Assembly (NCBI GenBank): GCA_030704615.1
Contig: CM060731.1
Span: 9,610,001 to 9,674,000 of the forward strand
Direction of reading: 5' to 3'
Source: Takakia lepidozioides
Taxonomy: Eukaryota; Streptophyta; Takakiopsida; Takakiales; Takakiaceae
Length of the DNA stretch: 64,000 bases
Of this stretch, positions 41,201 through 56,032 are shown piece after piece. Numbering within the stretch: the stretch's first letter is position 1; each line of letters opens with the position of its first letter. Under the pieces are notes generated by a model that was not told the origin of the DNA, searched no databases, and saw only the letters and a list, made by a program, of their open reading frames with translations. Made by a program: the position numbers and the translations under genes.

Positions 41201-44200
41201 ATTGAGTTTAATCTAGATCAACGATCCAGGATTGAGTTTCATCGAGATGGACCTTGAGCTCAGTTTCCTTAAGGTGGGAGGTTATTTTAAGGTTAGTAAA
41301 TGGTTATGTTAATTGAATGACCATGTTACTATGTTGTTTAATCACTAAAGTGAAAGATGACACATAATTTTTGGGCACATGTGGCTCCAGACACAGTGTT
41401 GTTCAAAATAGTACCCCCTACTGGTCCATTCAAGGATTTTATGATTTCACATTGAATATTCACCAATATTGCAAAATAATTCGGATATTATTTTTTTTCT
41501 TCTTATTTTTGCATTAAATTTCATTTCTTTGTGCCCACATCAGAAAAATATATACGAGGACATTGCACACCTGGTACTGCACACATTTATTAAAGGGTGC
41601 ATTTTAGGTATTTCTACCTTAATGAGGTAGCCTACATAGCCCATAGGATAGACTGCCACACAGTCCACCGCAGATTTTGCATTGCAAGGGAGTATGCGAC
41701 TTGCCACATCGATGGTCAATTCAACGGTTGGGGCCCAAATCTGGGACCCCACCATTTTCTAAAAATCCTACGTGTTGGAGATTTCTTTTTTCTTGGCTGG
41801 ACAGGATGAATCAGGTTGCAGGCTATAAATTTGCTTTAGGAATGGATGAATTCCATCCACATCCGCAAAAGTTACAAAGTCATCAGGTCGGGTTGTTGCT
41901 GGATTGCATATTAAAGGGTGAGTCACAATCCCATTTCCCTCCCAAACCATTGCTCATAGGATGGAACTGATGATGGACAAGAATGTCCTCCTGGCATTGG
42001 TAAAAATTAATCTGGTCCTCATGCAATACATACGTGATCAATTTCTAGAGTTGTTTGGATTAGGACATTGTCCACCAATTTTGCATATGGAGGCACTGCT
42101 TTTGCAAGACCATAATATGGAGGAGGACGAAGATGATAGTACCTTTGAGGAATGCATCCAACAACCATTTGAACCTCAACACTCTCTTCATGATCAAATA
42201 TTTCAAGCCTAAAGGTTCTATTTTGTTTAGGATGTGGATGAAGCACAGGTCTAGAGCGTGGTTTCAAGCTTTTCTCTTGGAGTATGATGACGATCAATGG
42301 CTCATAATTATGAAAATGAATTAGAGGACCTTCAACTGGCTTTGCAATGTGCTTGCTCCTTGGATTTCTATGCAGGACACTAACTATCGCAAGGCTTTAT
42401 TTATTCCCATGCGAGTTGGGGTTGTATATTGTACAAATTAATATGGGCAGCAAATACCGCTGAAATGATAGAGGCATTCGGGATTGGTGCGTCTTCATTA
42501 TATGACCTTTTAACGTCAAGTTGTACCCGTCATTATGTCTGCATTAGGGCACCACCTTCACTGGCAAGCTAGCGACACCCTAAGAACATCCAATTTAGTT
42601 CATGGATGTGTGAGCTGGGATTTGGATAACCGCTAGTGCAAGGACTCCAAGTGCTTTTATCAAGATGCTTGGGAGCATCCATTAATCTATTGTCAAGAGG
42701 TCATTCTCATGTGCTAGTTAGTAAATTCTCTCCCCTCTCTGCATATTGGTGGGTTGTCTGACTTGAAGCTCGAGTAGAGTTGTCATGGCAACTGACCACA
42801 CTGATAACAAAGGCAACTCCTCACGCATGCAGAAAATTATGGAGTAAAAGAGCATGTTATATCACAATGTACAGAGTTTCAAAATGTACAAATGTATATG
42901 GTAATTGTTTGAAATTCCTTGGAAGTGCCTCTATGATGGAGACTACCCATGTTGACAAAATCAACGGATCAAGGCTTCAGGCACGCTATAGTAACAATAC
43001 AATAAAAAAATAATTTACAGTAAAAAATAGTTCATTACTTGGTCAAAACAAACTCATCCAAAGCTTAGGCATCAGTATCAATATTCAAGCTGTTAAGCAT
43101 TCTGAACTTTGTCAAAAATAATAGAAACTGAACTAATGATTGCATCTCTGTCTATCCATTTACTATCTGTTACATCATACTTGAATTTAAGGCACTGCCC
43201 TCTAGATTTCGAGAAATAATTTAAGAGGATCATTACTGTTGTTGTTGGTTTATCGAAACGATCTATTGGCTGCAGAAATATCCTCCACCCTAAACTCAAA
43301 CTCCCGTGTGAACCAAATGTCATCAATAGTCAAGTCCCCAAATCCAAATCTAGCCCACCTGATAAACCAATAACTAGACGACATGTGTCCCAAACTTGAT
43401 CACCTTTCTGTTCAGAGCCAAAGCACCCGCTCTAACCTTAAATGAGGAAGAAAAACTCAATGAAGACAAGAAGCGCCGGGGCCTAGATTTTAAAACTGCT
43501 TGAGAGTGTATAGAAGTCTTGTGCTGATCTAGTAGTAATACAACAAACATACATTGACATTGGAAAAATAATAGTTGAGCAGTCTTGTTTAAGAACAACG
43601 ATGGATATTTCTGCATTTTGCAAACCCTTAGCTAGTGGAAGCCACAAATGCGGCCCTACAAAGTCAATCAAGCTTGGTTAAGGAATGAGTTAAACCAAAT
43701 GGATTGCTTACAACTTTACTGCTAATGAGCTTATCCAAATATTGAGGGGCACATGCAACCATATCCCTTGGAGAAGGGAAAATACGCAGATTTGCAAACC
43801 CATTAATAATCCAAGCAAAAAAACAAGAAGCTATTGTAGTTATGTTTCTGCACTAGAAAAAATCAATGTCCTCTTGCCAAACATGATGCAGAAGCTCGTA
43901 AAACTGCCACCTAGGTGTATCACTTGGACCCCCCAGTCAGGCGTAAGATAGAAATGCAACAAGGCAGAGAGGAGAGTTGAAGAGTGAGTCTCGAAATTGA
44001 AAATAAACCGCATGCGTATGCTGCCCGAAGTGACTCGTGGAGCATTCAAGCATGCTCGCAGATTATGCACAACAAATTCGATACCACAACCTAAGTTAGC
44101 TATGGAAGGTAGTAGGCCTTTGCGGGGGTGAAGCGACCAGTGACACCATAATTTGGGCTTACTTGGGCAAGAGTCTTCCTTGGCTTCTCCTCTCTAGGCA

Positions 44201-46455
44201 AATCAACCATTGAGCAAGTGCTCTCTTAGGCAAGGGTCTTCCTTGGCTTCCCCTCTCAAATCAACTATAGATCAAGTGCTCTCTTAGGCCTCTCTTAGGC
44301 AAGGGTCTTCCCTGGCTTCTCCTCCCTCAGTAGTCAATTCAACCAAATATTGTTTCTGTTGATGGTTACTACAAGTTGACAATCTTGAACAAGGACCCTA
44401 AGAGACCCAGAGCAGGAATCACGGTGCACAGGAGGATGGCATCGGGAGAGTGCATGTGAGAGAGGGTGGATTGAATATCCACAACACTGCCTTTATTACG
44501 TGCTCGTGTGGATTAGGTTCGGGACTCTCAAGCCCGGATGGTTGCACTTGTTGGCGGTGATTGGTTTTGAAAATTCTGAAACCTGTACAGTGGATGTCGG
44601 TAAACAGCTGGCTAACAATCTTGGATTTAGACGGTGATGAGTGGTCCACGGAGCTTGTCCTAGAAATAGTCCGGGATGCATGCGGGATGGGCCCAACCTG
44701 AGTGAGGTGGCCTGCACCTGCACAGCAGAGGGCAGCTAGACAGCCGTAAACGTGTATGTATCTCTGCCCTGTCTGGAAGCATCTCCTGAGAGCGTGTGGT
44801 TTGTACTTGGGTTGGATAGAGAGGCAGAGCAGACTTCTGCAGTAAGTTTGCAGCTATTAGGGAGATATCTGAAGATCCCAAGCAGGAATACAAAGTGTTT
44901 GCGTTTTCCCTTGGACTTGTTTCCTCAGTGGGCTTGCACTGTCAGTAGTCAAAAGCAATTGGAAGGAAGTGAGGGAGAGCGGACGAGGACTCAAACTTGT
45001 GGTGTATTAGTACATAAGGTGCTGCAAACATGGCAGGAAGTGTGACGTTCTACACTTATCCCCTCGCGTTCAATCCTGCGAAGGCAAAGGTGGCATTGGA
45101 GGAGAAGCACATCAAAGTAAGAGGAGGGCTTCCCTTGATTGCTCTATGACACCTGTTAGTAAGATCTGGCACTTCATGGTGAATATGGGTTTCCTGGTCA
45201 CGGTCTGTTAAGGCTCTTACAGGAATTGAAGTAGGTTCCACAGAATTTCCGTTATAGTTCTGTGAACAAGGATTCGGGCTGTGCGCTACTCAATACGATC
45301 CTTAGGCCTGGTAAAGTAATTGCACATGATGTTGAGCAAACTGCTAGCATGAAAGTGGTACGCATCTCAGCCTCTACTTCGGGGTGATTAGAAGCTAGCG
45401 TAATGCTACCTCAGAAAAAGTGAATTGCACCCTGTTCAACTGGTGTTGAGGGAATTGTAGGGAAGTTCCGACATAGACCTTCGCCTACACCTGGCAGCAC
45501 CTACCACGGGGAAGCACCTGTTTTGAGGCATGAACTCTCAGGGGCAGAAGTCCACAGACCGCTGCTTCTGTGTACATAGTCACTTTCCTTTAAATTGGTC
45601 ATAAATGAAGTGATTGCCCAGACCCTTAAGCTTAACTGTCAATACCCCTTCAATACTCTGTTGTGGACATTCTAAACAAGTTTAAGGTCACCATAAACTT
45701 GAACAGGAAGCAGAGGATTTGATGTTATCCCTCACAGCATCCTTGAAACTCACAAGCATATCATAGATGCACATCAAACACTGCAATTAACCCAACAGAG
45801 GAGAGAATGTACTCATAAGACGTTGTTTGCCGTAGCCTTGTGGCCATTGACCCCCCGCCCAGTTTGAGCGGAACCAACAGAGGAGAGAGACACAGCGAGA
45901 GAGAGAATCAACAGGGAACTGACAGTTCTCACATGTTTGAGTCGGCTAACCTGTAGGTCGGATTTCCTTAGTAAGGCTTGAAACTTACTCCCGCCAGGTG
46001 CTTTGTGAGGGGTACATAGGCTAGTATGTATAACATGGCTAGGCCACAGGGGCAAGTGTGTTAAGTCATGATGTCTTCTTGAGCTGTTACTGATTTCTGC
46101 TTTAAAGTACGTGAGGTTTAGAAATGCTGATATCAAAGTTGATGTACTTGAAGAGGATGGTTGCTAAGATCTCATATTTGAGACATCATGAGCTTTGACA
46201 CACAAAAAGGAGTCCACTCCTCCCTGGTCATTTTTGCCCCAGGCATCTCTCTGCCAGACGTTCTTTTAGCGAACCCCACTTGCACTATGGAGACCCTCTG
46301 GCTTAAACTCTCCGATATCCTTGCAGTGTTGACCCCTCGCCCCTGTTCTTTATGCATGCCGCAGTATACTGAGAAGAAGATTGACATTTTCAGCGGCCGT
46401 CCCTGGAGCCCTGGGAACTAAGCTTGAACCCAATGCATCGCCCCGATGACCTGGT
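38271..46455. other. No recognised gene in the inner arm
   Basis: About 8 kb of intergenic-looking sequence. Short frames at 38,550-38,865, 41,540-42,330 and 43,093-43,616 recur in the other arm, but they are interrupted differently there, so I give no gene call. A read-through near 41,961-42,700 has a helix-turn-helix-looking word (MIEAFGIGASSLYDLL) but no supporting domain. The stretch 43,000-46,455 shows no known domain. Confidence 0.5.
44168..44330 (+). repeat. Three-copy repeat of about 64 bp
   Basis: GCAAGGGTCTTCCTTGGCTT-type units followed by AAATCAAC and GTGCTCTCTTAG occur about two and a half times, with an extra GCCTCTCTTAG in the second. The mirrored copy is at about 48,585-48,750. 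No coding role is seen. Confidence 0.7.
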
Positions 46456-46462
46456 CCCCTGT
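46456..46462. other. Centre (loop) of the palindrome
   Basis: CTGGT (46,451-46,455) pairs with ACCAG (46,463-46,467), leaving a 7-base loop CCCCTGT. There is no spacer of any biological size between the arms. Confidence 0.85.
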
Positions 46463-49400
46463 ACCAGTGTCGGAGGCTGAGGCATTGGGGTTCAGTTCAG
46501 CTTCAGGTACCAGGCTCCAGGACTGGCGCTGAAAATGTCAATCTTCTTCTCAGTATACTGCGGCATGCATAAAGACAAGGGGAAAGGGGTCAACACTGCA
46601 AGGCCGGAGAGTTTAAGCCAGAGGGTCTCCATATGCAAGTGGGGTTCGGCTTAAAAGAAAGTCTGGGCTAGAGATGCTGGGGCAAAAATGAACAGGAGGA
46701 GTGGACTCCTTTTGTGTGTCAAAGCTGCATGATGTCCAGAAATGAGATCTAGAGCAACCATCCTCTTCAAGTACATCCAACTTTGATATCAGCATTTCTA
46801 AACCTCACGTACTTTAAAGCAGAAATCAGTAAACAGCTCAAGAAGACATCATGACTTAACACACTTGCCCCTGTGGCCTAGCCATGTTATAAAACTAGCC
46901 TATGTACCCTCACAAAGCACCTGGCGGGAGTAAGTTTCAAGCCTTACTAAGGAAATCCGACCTACAGGTTAGCCGACTCAAACATGTGAGAACTGTCAGT
47001 TCCCTGTTGTTCTCTCTCTCGCTGTGTCTCTCTCCTCTGTTGGTTCCGCTCAAACTGGGCGGGGGGGTCAATGGCCACAAGGCTACGCAAACAAACGTCT
47101 TATGAGTACATTCTCTCCTCTGTTGGTTAATTGCAGTGTTTGATGTTGCATCTATGATATGCTTGTGAGTTTCAAGGATGCTGTGAGGGATAACATCAAA
47201 TCCTCTGACTTCCTGTTCAAGTTTTATGTTGACCTTAAACTTGTTTAGAATGTTCCACAACAGAGTATTGAAGGGGTATTGACAGTTAAGCTTAAGGTCT
47301 GGGCAATCACTCATTTAGACCAATTAAAGGAAAGTGACTATGTACACAGAAGCAGCGGTCTGTGGACTTCTGCCCTGAGAGTTCATGCCTCAAAACAGGT
47401 GCTTCCCCGTGGTAGGTGCTGCCAGGTGTAGGCGAAGGTCTATGTCGGAACTTCCCTACAATTCCCTCAACACCAGTTGAACAGGGTGTGCATTCACTTT
47501 TTCTGAGGTAGCATTACGCTAGCTTCTAATCACCCGAAGTAGAGGCTGAGATGCGTACCACTTTCAGCTAGCAGTTTGCTCAACATCATGTGCAATTACT
47601 TTACCAGGCCTAAGGATCGTATTGAGTAGCGCACAGCCCGAATCCTTGTTCACAGAACTATAACGGAAATTTGTGGAACCTACTTCAATTCCTGTAAGAG
47701 CCTTAACAGACCGTGACCAGGAAACCCATATTCACCATGAAGTGCCAGATCTTACTAACAGGTGTCATAGAGCAATCAAGGGAAGCCCCTCCTCTTACTT
47801 TGATGTGCTTCTCCTTCCAATGCCACCTTTGCCTTCGCAGGGATTGAACGCGAGGGGATAAGTGTAGAACGTCACACTTCCTGCCATTTGCAGCAGCACC
47901 TTATGTACTAATACACCACAAGTTTGAGTCCTCGTCCGCTTCCCTCACATTCCTTCCAATTGCTTTTGGACTACTGACAGTGCAAGCCCACTGAGGAAAC
48001 AAGTCCAAGGGAAAACGCAAACACTTTGTATTCCTGCTTGGGATCTTAGATATCTCCCTAATAGCTTGCAAACTTACTGCAGAAGTCTGCTCTGCCTCTC
48101 TATCCAACCAAGTACAAACCACACGCTCTCAGGAGATGCTTCCAGACAGGGGCAGAGATACATACACGTTTACGGCTGTCTAGCTGCCCTCTGCTGTGCA
48201 GGTGCAGGCCACCTCACTCAGGTTGGGCCCATCCCGCATGCATCCCGGACTATTTCTAGGACAAGCTCCGTGGACCACTCATCCCGTCTAAATCCAAGAT
48301 TGTTAGCCAGCTGTTTACCGACATCCACTGTACAGGTTTCAGAATTTCAAAACCAATCACCGCCAACAAGTGCAACCATCCGGGCTTGAGAGTCCCGAAC
48401 CTAATCCACACGAGCACGTAATAAAGCAGTGTTGTGGATATTCAATCCACCCTCTTCACATGCACTCTCCCGATGCCATCCTCCTGTGCACGTGTGATTC
48501 CTGCTCTGGGTCTCTTAGGGTCTTGTTCAAGATTGTTCAACTTGTAGTAACCATCAACAGAAAACAATATTTTGGTTGAATTGACTACTGAGGGAGGAGA
48601 AGCCAGGGAAGACCCTTGCCTAAGAGAGGCCTAAGGAGAGCACTTGATCTATAGTTGATTTTGAGAGGGGAAGCCAAGGAAGACCCTTGCCTAAGAGAGC
48701 ACTTGCTCAATGGTTGATTTGCCTAGAGAGGAGAAGCAAAGGGAGACTCTTGCCCAAGTAAGCCCAAATTATGTGTCACTGGTCGCTTCACCCCGCAAAG
48801 GCCTACTACCTTCCATAGCTAACTTAGGTTGTGGTATCGAATTTGTTGTGCATAATTGCGAGCATGCTTGAATGCTCCACGAGTCACTTCGGGCAGCATA
48901 CGCATGCGGTTTATTTTCAATTTCGAGACTCACTCTTCAACTCTCCTCTCTGCCTTTGTTGCATTTCTATCTACGCCTGACTGGGGGTCCAAGTGATACA
49001 CCTAGGTGGCAGTTTACGAGCTTCTGCATCATGTTTGGCAAGAGGACATTGATTTTTCTAGTGCAGAAACATAACTACAATTAAGCTTCTTGTTTTTTTT
49101 GCTTGGATTATTAATGGGTTTGCAAATCTGCGTATTTTCCCTTCTCCAAGGATATGGTTGCATGTGCCCCAAATTGGATAAGCTCATTAGCAGTAAAGTT
49201 GTAAGCAATCCATTTGGTTTAACTCATTCCTTAACCAAGCTTGATTGACTTTGTAGGGCCGCATTTGTGGCTTCCACTAGCTAGGTTTGCAAAATGCAGA
49301 AATATCCATCGTTGTTCTTAAACAAGACTGCTCAACTATTATTTTTCCAAGTCAATGTATGTTTGTTGTATTACTACTAGATCAGCACAAGACTTCTATA

Positions 49401-52400
49401 CACTCTCAAGCAGTTTTAAAATCTAGGCCCGGCGCTTCTTGTCTTCATTGAGTTTTTCTTCCTCATTAAGGTTAGAGCGGGTGCTTTGGCTCTGAACAGA
49501 AAGTGATCAAGTTTGGGACACATGTCGTCTAGTTATTGGTTTATCAGGTGGGCTAGATTTGGATTTGGGGACTTGACTATTGATGACATTGGTTCACCCG
49601 GGAGTTTGAGTTTAGGGTGGAGGATATTTGCAGCCAATAGATCGTTTCGATAAACCAACAACAACAGTAATGATCCTCTTAAATTATTCTCGAAATCTAG
49701 AGGGCAGTGCCTTAAATTCAAGTATGATGTAACAGATAGTAAATGGATAGACAGAGATGCAATCATTAGTTCAGTTTCTATTTTTTTTGACAAAGTTCAG
49801 AATGCTTAACAGCTTGAAATTGATACTGATGCCTAAGCTTTGGATGAGTTTGTTTGACCAAGTAATGAACTATTTTTTACTGTAAATTATTTTTTTATTG
49901 TATTGTTACTATAGCGTGCCTGAAGCCTTGATCCGTTGATTTTGTCAACATGGGTAGTCCTCCATCATAGAGGCACTTCCAAGGAATTTCAAACAATTAC
50001 CATATACATTGTACATTTTGAAACTCTGTACATTGTGATATAACATGCTCTTTTACTCCATAATTTTCTGCATGCGTGAGGAGTTGCCTTTGTTATCAGT
50101 GTGTGTCAGTTGCCATGACAACTCTACTCGAGCTTCAAGTCAGACAACCCACCAATATGCAGGAGGGGAGAGAATTTACTAACTAGCACATGAGAATGAC
50201 CTCTTGAAAATAGATTAATGGATGCTCCCAAGCATCTGATAAAAGCACTTGGAGTCCTTGCACTAGCGGTTATCCAAATCCCAGCTCACACATCCATGAA
50301 CTAAATGGATGTCTTAGGTGGTGTCGCTAGCTTGCCAGTGAAGGTGGTGCCCTAATGCAGACATAATGACGGTTACAACTTGACGTTAAAAGGTCATATA
50401 ATGAAGACGCACCAATCCCGAATGCCTCTATCATTCAGCGGTATTTGCTGCCCATATTAATTTGTACAATATACAACCCCAACTCGCAGGGGAATAAAAT
50501 AAAGCCTTGCGATAGTTAGTGTCCTGCATAGAAATCCAAGGAGCAAGCACATTGCAAAGCCAGTTGAAGGTCCTCTAATTCATTTTCATAATTATGAGCC
50601 ATTGATCGTCATCATACTCCAAAGAAAAAGCTTGAAACCCACGCTCTAGACCTGTGCTTCATCCACATCCTAAACAAATAGAACCTTTAGGCTTGAAATA
50701 TTTGATCATGAAGAGAGTGTTGAGGTTCAAATGGTTGTTGGATGCATTCCTCAAAGGTACTATCATCTTCGTCCTCCTCCATATTATGGTCTTGCAAAAG
50801 CAGTGCCTCCATATGCAAAATTGGTGGCAATGTCCTAATCCAAACAACTCTAGAAATTGATCACGTATGTATTGCATGAGGACCAGATTAATTTTTACCA
50901 ATGCCAGGAGGACATTCTTGTCCATCATCAGTTCCATCCTATGAGCAATGGTTTGGGAGGGAAATGGGATTGTGACTCACCCTTAATATGCAATCCAGGC
51001 AACAACCCGACCTGATGACTTTGTAACTTTTGCGGTGTGGATGGAATTCATCCATTCCTAAAGCAAATTTATAGCCTGCAACCTGATTCATCCTGTCCAG
51101 CCAAGAAAAAAGAAATCTCCAACACGTAGGATTTTTAGAAAATGGTGGGGTCCCAGATTTGGGCCCCAACGTTGAATTGACCATCGATGTGGCAAGTCGC
51201 ATACTCCCTTGCAATGCAAAATCTGCGGTGGACTGTGTGGCAGTCTATCCTATGGGCTATGTAGGCTACCTCATTAAGGTAGAAATACCTAAAATGCACC
51301 CTTTAATAAATGTGTGCAGTACCAGGTGTGCAATGTCCTCGTATATATTTTTCTGATGTGGGCACAAAGAAATGAAATTTAATGCAAAAATAAGAAGAAA
51401 AAAAAATAATATCCGAATTATTTTGCAATATTGGTGAATATTCAATGTGAAATCATAAAATCCTTGAATGGACCAGTAGGGGGTACTATTTTGAACAACA
51501 CTGTGTCTGGAGCCACATGTGCCCAAAAATTATGTGTCATCTTTCACTTTAGTGATTAAACAACATAGTAACATGGTCATTCAATTAACATAACCATTTA
51601 CTAACCTTAAAATAACCTCCCACCTTAAGGAAACTGAGCTCAAGGGTCCATCTCGATGAAACTCAATCCTGGATCGTTGATCTAGATTAAACTCAATCGG
51701 ATCATTGATCACGGAATGTGATCCCCTCTCATGCATGTTTGGATTCATTCTTCATGTCTCCACTCATTCATGACTTGATACTTCTCTCAAAAGTGCGCGC
51801 CGGTGGTTATTAATTTGTCCATTAAGTGGTGTCATCATGATCATGTATGAGTTAAAAGGGTTCATTGCATTTCCATTCTGGCCCACACACAACCATCCTA
51901 ATGTGGACCACTTGTGATCAAAAGCACCTTTTAGAGATCGCATATGGTTAGTTTTATGTATTTTTTAGGGGTCCATTTCGGGATGTGCTCCATTTTAGGT
52001 GTTTCTACCTTAGGGGTTCACATTGCACACACCGATGGAGGGACACCCATGAATTGTTGAGGTGTGTGGGTGACATACCCTTCCAACCTAGCTGGAAAGT
52101 CTTGCCTGAGGTGGCAAAAAATCCACCGGCTTCAGGCAAGTTTTATTTTCAACATAAATGATGATCTAGCTACACTTGTTTTTTGCTTGAAACTTCATAA
52201 ATTTCTTGGCAAATCACTTTCTATGCACATTGCATAAGTCTCACCAAAGGAATTTCCAAAAACTCACAAATTTTATGTGTTTGTGTGCATGGAGGTCTCC
52301 ATTTTCAAGCTTTCAGCTACGTAGGTGTTTTGAACCCCCCCCCCAAGAATATATACAAAGGAGCATGTAGCATCGCATTTTAGCATGAAAATTTTGTGCG

Positions 52401-54630
52401 TGATTGCATACCTTGGAATAGGATATGGCCATAGGTATGGGGGGGCCAGCAAAAATCAACCCCATACTGCCATTTCTTGGTCAAACCTAACATTGCAGGT
52501 TTCTCAAATTTCTCCAAAATAAACAACCCCTACCAAAGCACTATAACTTAAGATTCTTGTGGTGGAATTCTTTGTAATTTGGTAGATGGATGTATGTGGT
52601 AGGTAGCAACTGATTATAATTAGGTTCATATTTTGGATGTACTATAGCAAGTAGGTAGCTTGCTTATACTGTCCAAGAGTAGGAAATTTTAAGGGCCAAA
52701 AACTCTATCTGTAGGAAGACTTTAAGGGTTAACGCCCAGTGCCATATAAGTTCAAATTTTTCAGAAAATATGACTCTTGTAATGAAATATGTTGTAATTT
52801 TTAGAAAAAAATAACTATTAAGAACTTGACCGCACATTATGTGAGTACCTTCCTCATGCACCCACTTGCCAATTTCAGGGCAATCAGCCCCACAATGTTG
52901 AATGTGAGGCCTTATTGGAGAAATGTTGAATTTTCTGGCAATGTTTTTAAGATTTGAGTGATGGGATCAATTGGGATTGAGGCGAGATTAGTAGGGCTTC
53001 ACCTTGGGATCCCTCATCCAACAAGCCAAAAATAGACATTTTGGTCATCGCATGTTGTGCTGCCACTTGGTCAAATCTAGGCACATCCCATCACAATGAC
53101 CCTCTCGCACGTGTGAAATAATCTTAGCATGAAAAAGAAAGAATTGTCTTCATAAAGTCCACCATAGGACCATTTTCTATGGCACCAATTTCATAAAAAT
53201 TGCAACACATCTGAAAAAAAAATAATTTACATCTAAATAGGCCCTAAAGCCTGTTTTGGATATGGTGGGTGTTTAAGGGTTAAAGTCGTTACTAGCATAG
53301 CAACACAAAGCCCTCGTACTAAGTTTGATTATGTATGTTTTGATAGACCAAAAAAATGTATGTTTGGTGTTAGCCATCTAATAGATCATCTATTGATTAG
53401 GGCAAAAGGTTGGGCCAACTCAGCCATAGAAAATAGACAGATAGCCAGTCCACGGGTGGATATATGGGGACTTTTGAGTCTTTGGTGGGGGGTTGGTGGT
53501 TATTCCGTGAGCACAGCGTGAGCATACTCACCGCGTGAGCACAACCCACGGTCATGGGAGTTTTTATGTTTTTAACCTCGGTCATATGAGTTATATGTTT
53601 TCGAAACGGAATAAAAATCATCAGAGGACTGGTGCATTGTGTATGGTACATTTGCGCCAATCAGCGAGGCGAAACTTCAGTAGTGTAGCCAGAAACCCTA
53701 AAACCTATAGCGGCGGTGAATTTCACATCGAGAAATACTTGTTGATATGGGCACATGTAAGCAGCGGTGAATTTCGCACTGATAAATACTTGGTGATATG
53801 GGCACAAACTAAGCAGAAAAAACCACATCTATAGGGTAACATGTTCATCAGGTATAGGGGCTACTTGTTTTTTATGTGTTAGTTTCGCATAATTATTAGT
53901 TTCGCCATTTCGCTGTGGAAATTTCACGGAAGTTCGGGGAATATGCCTTTGTGCTCACGCGTTACCCAACTTCTCTTTGGTGGAGGTATGTGCATTGCCT
54001 TGATTATGGCTATGAAAAGGCGTTCCACCTTACCACTTGTATGGTGACCTCACCTAACCATTTGGATCAACAAATTTGTTGGATGGAAGGAAGGTCTTTC
54101 TTTTCTCGTTGTAGCAACATGACCCCGTATATATCCGAGGTTTTTGAAACCAAAAAAGATAGGAACAACCTTTCAGCCGGTACCCATCCAACATACAAAA
54201 TACTTCAACAATTTATGCAATTTGAAAATGACAATAGCAACTTTGGGAAGGTCCACCAGCATGCTTAACATGTTTGGATTTTTGAGCAACTTCAAAATTG
54301 ACAGAACATCCTCCGGTGGTATCCACCAGACATGATATAAATAACCTTCCATATGATAAAACTAATTGTTACACGTTTTCTTCTGTTGTTCAAATTTTAA
54401 GCAATTTTCATTTCTCATAGTTTTTATTTGGTGGTCTGACTTTTTATCCTCTCTCATGTTTTCTTCCATTTTCTCCATGAGAACTAGGCGCTTCCCAAAG
54501 TCGTTATATAACGCTATTTTCTTTCCAAATCTCATAGGGTATACTTTCAGGTTTTTTCTTTTGGCTACTTAGGATTTTGGATTGACATACATTTTTTATA
54601 CCTTGCTTTTTATGTTAGCATTACCTCTAA
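46463..54630. other. Mirror of the unrecognised inner region
   Basis: This is the reverse complement of about 38,271-46,455 with many single-base indels. No gene is recognised. Frames that differ in length from their partners (for example 50,659-50,937 against 41,961-42,212) differ because of these indels. Confidence 0.6.
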
Positions 54631-55850
54631 ACCCTTACCATTTTTTGCAAATGGCCCATGAACTATTCATACCATAACCATAACCATAACCATTATGGTT
54701 ATTGAAATGTCTTCTCCCTTCACTTTTACGCTAGGTTTTTCCTTTGTTTTGGATTCACATGCACTTAGGCATGTTATAGTTTGCTTTCTATGTTACATCT
54801 TAATACCAGGTTCCAGGACGAGTCTTTCATTTAAATACTTGTCCATAATATTTGGTTCTTCATTTTTATTTTGCTTACTACCCTACTAACAACACTGAGT
54901 TCTAGCGACTGGAGTCTTCCATAAGTGTTTGTCTATTTTGTACCTTAAGCAAAAACCCTAAACCCCTACCCTAAACCTTTACCCTTAACCCAATACCCCA
55001 TAACTCTTACCCTTTCCTTTGCAAGTGGGAATGAACTATCCATACCATAACCAATAACCATTATGGTTATCCAAATCTCTTCAATGTATCCAAATTTTCA
55101 TTTTGTACCATAACAAACACTAAGTTGTAGCCAGTGCGAGTCTTCCGGCATGTATATTCACCATTTGTGCCTTCAACCCAAACCCTAACCCTCGTCGGAA
55201 ACCCTAAGCAAAACCCTACCTCATTATTAGACTAAACCCTTACCCTTCCCTTGCAAATGAGAATGAAAGTATCCATACCATGGTTATTCAAATGTCTTTG
55301 CCCTTCACTTTGCGCTAGGTTTTTCCTTTGGTTTGGATTGACATGCACTTAATTTTTTTATCGAACTTTGCTTTCTATGTATCTTAATACCAGGTTCCAA
55401 GGATGAGTCTTTCATTTAAATACTTGTCGATGCAATGACTACACTTCCATAATATTTGGTTCTTCATTTTTATTTTGTTACGCTACTACGCTACTAACAA
55501 CACATTGTAGCGACTGGAGTCTTCCATACCCTATCAGGGGACATGATCAGAATTCTCGGTTCATCTTTGTTGCAGAATATTAGCGGGGGTGATACAAGTG
55601 TTTGTCTATTTTGTACCTTAAAAAAAATCCTAAACCTCTACCCTAAACCTTACTATAAGACCCTAAACCTTTACCCTTAACCCAATACCCCAGAACCTTA
55701 CCCCTTGCAAATGGGAATCAAACTATCCATACCATAATCATAACCATTATGTTATCCAAATCTCTTCAATGTATCTAATTTTCCATTTTGTACCCTACTA
55801 ACCCGTACTAAGTATAGAGCGAGTGCAAGTTTACATGTTTGTTCACCATT
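54631..55850 (-). repeat. Mirror of the tandem repeat with telomere-like motifs
   Basis: CCCTAAACCC-type motifs and the CCATAACCATAACC blocks are the reverse complement of 37,050-38,270, with small indels such as a changed run near 55,620. Confidence 0.75.
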
Positions 55851-56032
55851 TGTTGTCAAGGACGAGAGCATGATTGAACCACAACAAGAGATCAGACTAG
55901 CTAGAAGTACAAGACTAGACAAGAAGTCAAGGTCGGCATGGCGAATGCATGATGGGTATACATGAATCAAGATGATCTTTGTAACAATGTACAAGAGTAC
56001 AAGATACTGGAACTTGACTTGGATACTGGAAT
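55851..56032 (-). mobile_element. Mirror of the right part of the chromovirus LTR
   Basis: This is the reverse complement of 36,872-37,050, starting TGTTGTCAAGG. It carries a 4-base CTAG difference from the left arm near 55,910. It is followed by the AAT target duplication of the CACTA element. Confidence 0.65.

Larger units (their letters stand above)
28899..46455 (+). repeat. Left arm of a giant inverted repeat (palindrome)
   Basis: The arm is matched in reverse complement by 46,463-64,000. Paired coordinates sum to 92,899-92,906 over most of the length and reach 92,918 at the centre, so there are only small net indels. The left limit is where the window ends on the other arm; the arm may reach further left. 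Differences are rare from 28,899 to 36,400 and rise toward the centre. Confidence 0.97.

Noticed and set aside
41961-42600. Possible helix-turn-helix transposase fragment
   Set aside because: Only one short word looks suggestive; no catalytic residues or terminal repeats, and the mirrored copy differs by frameshifts.
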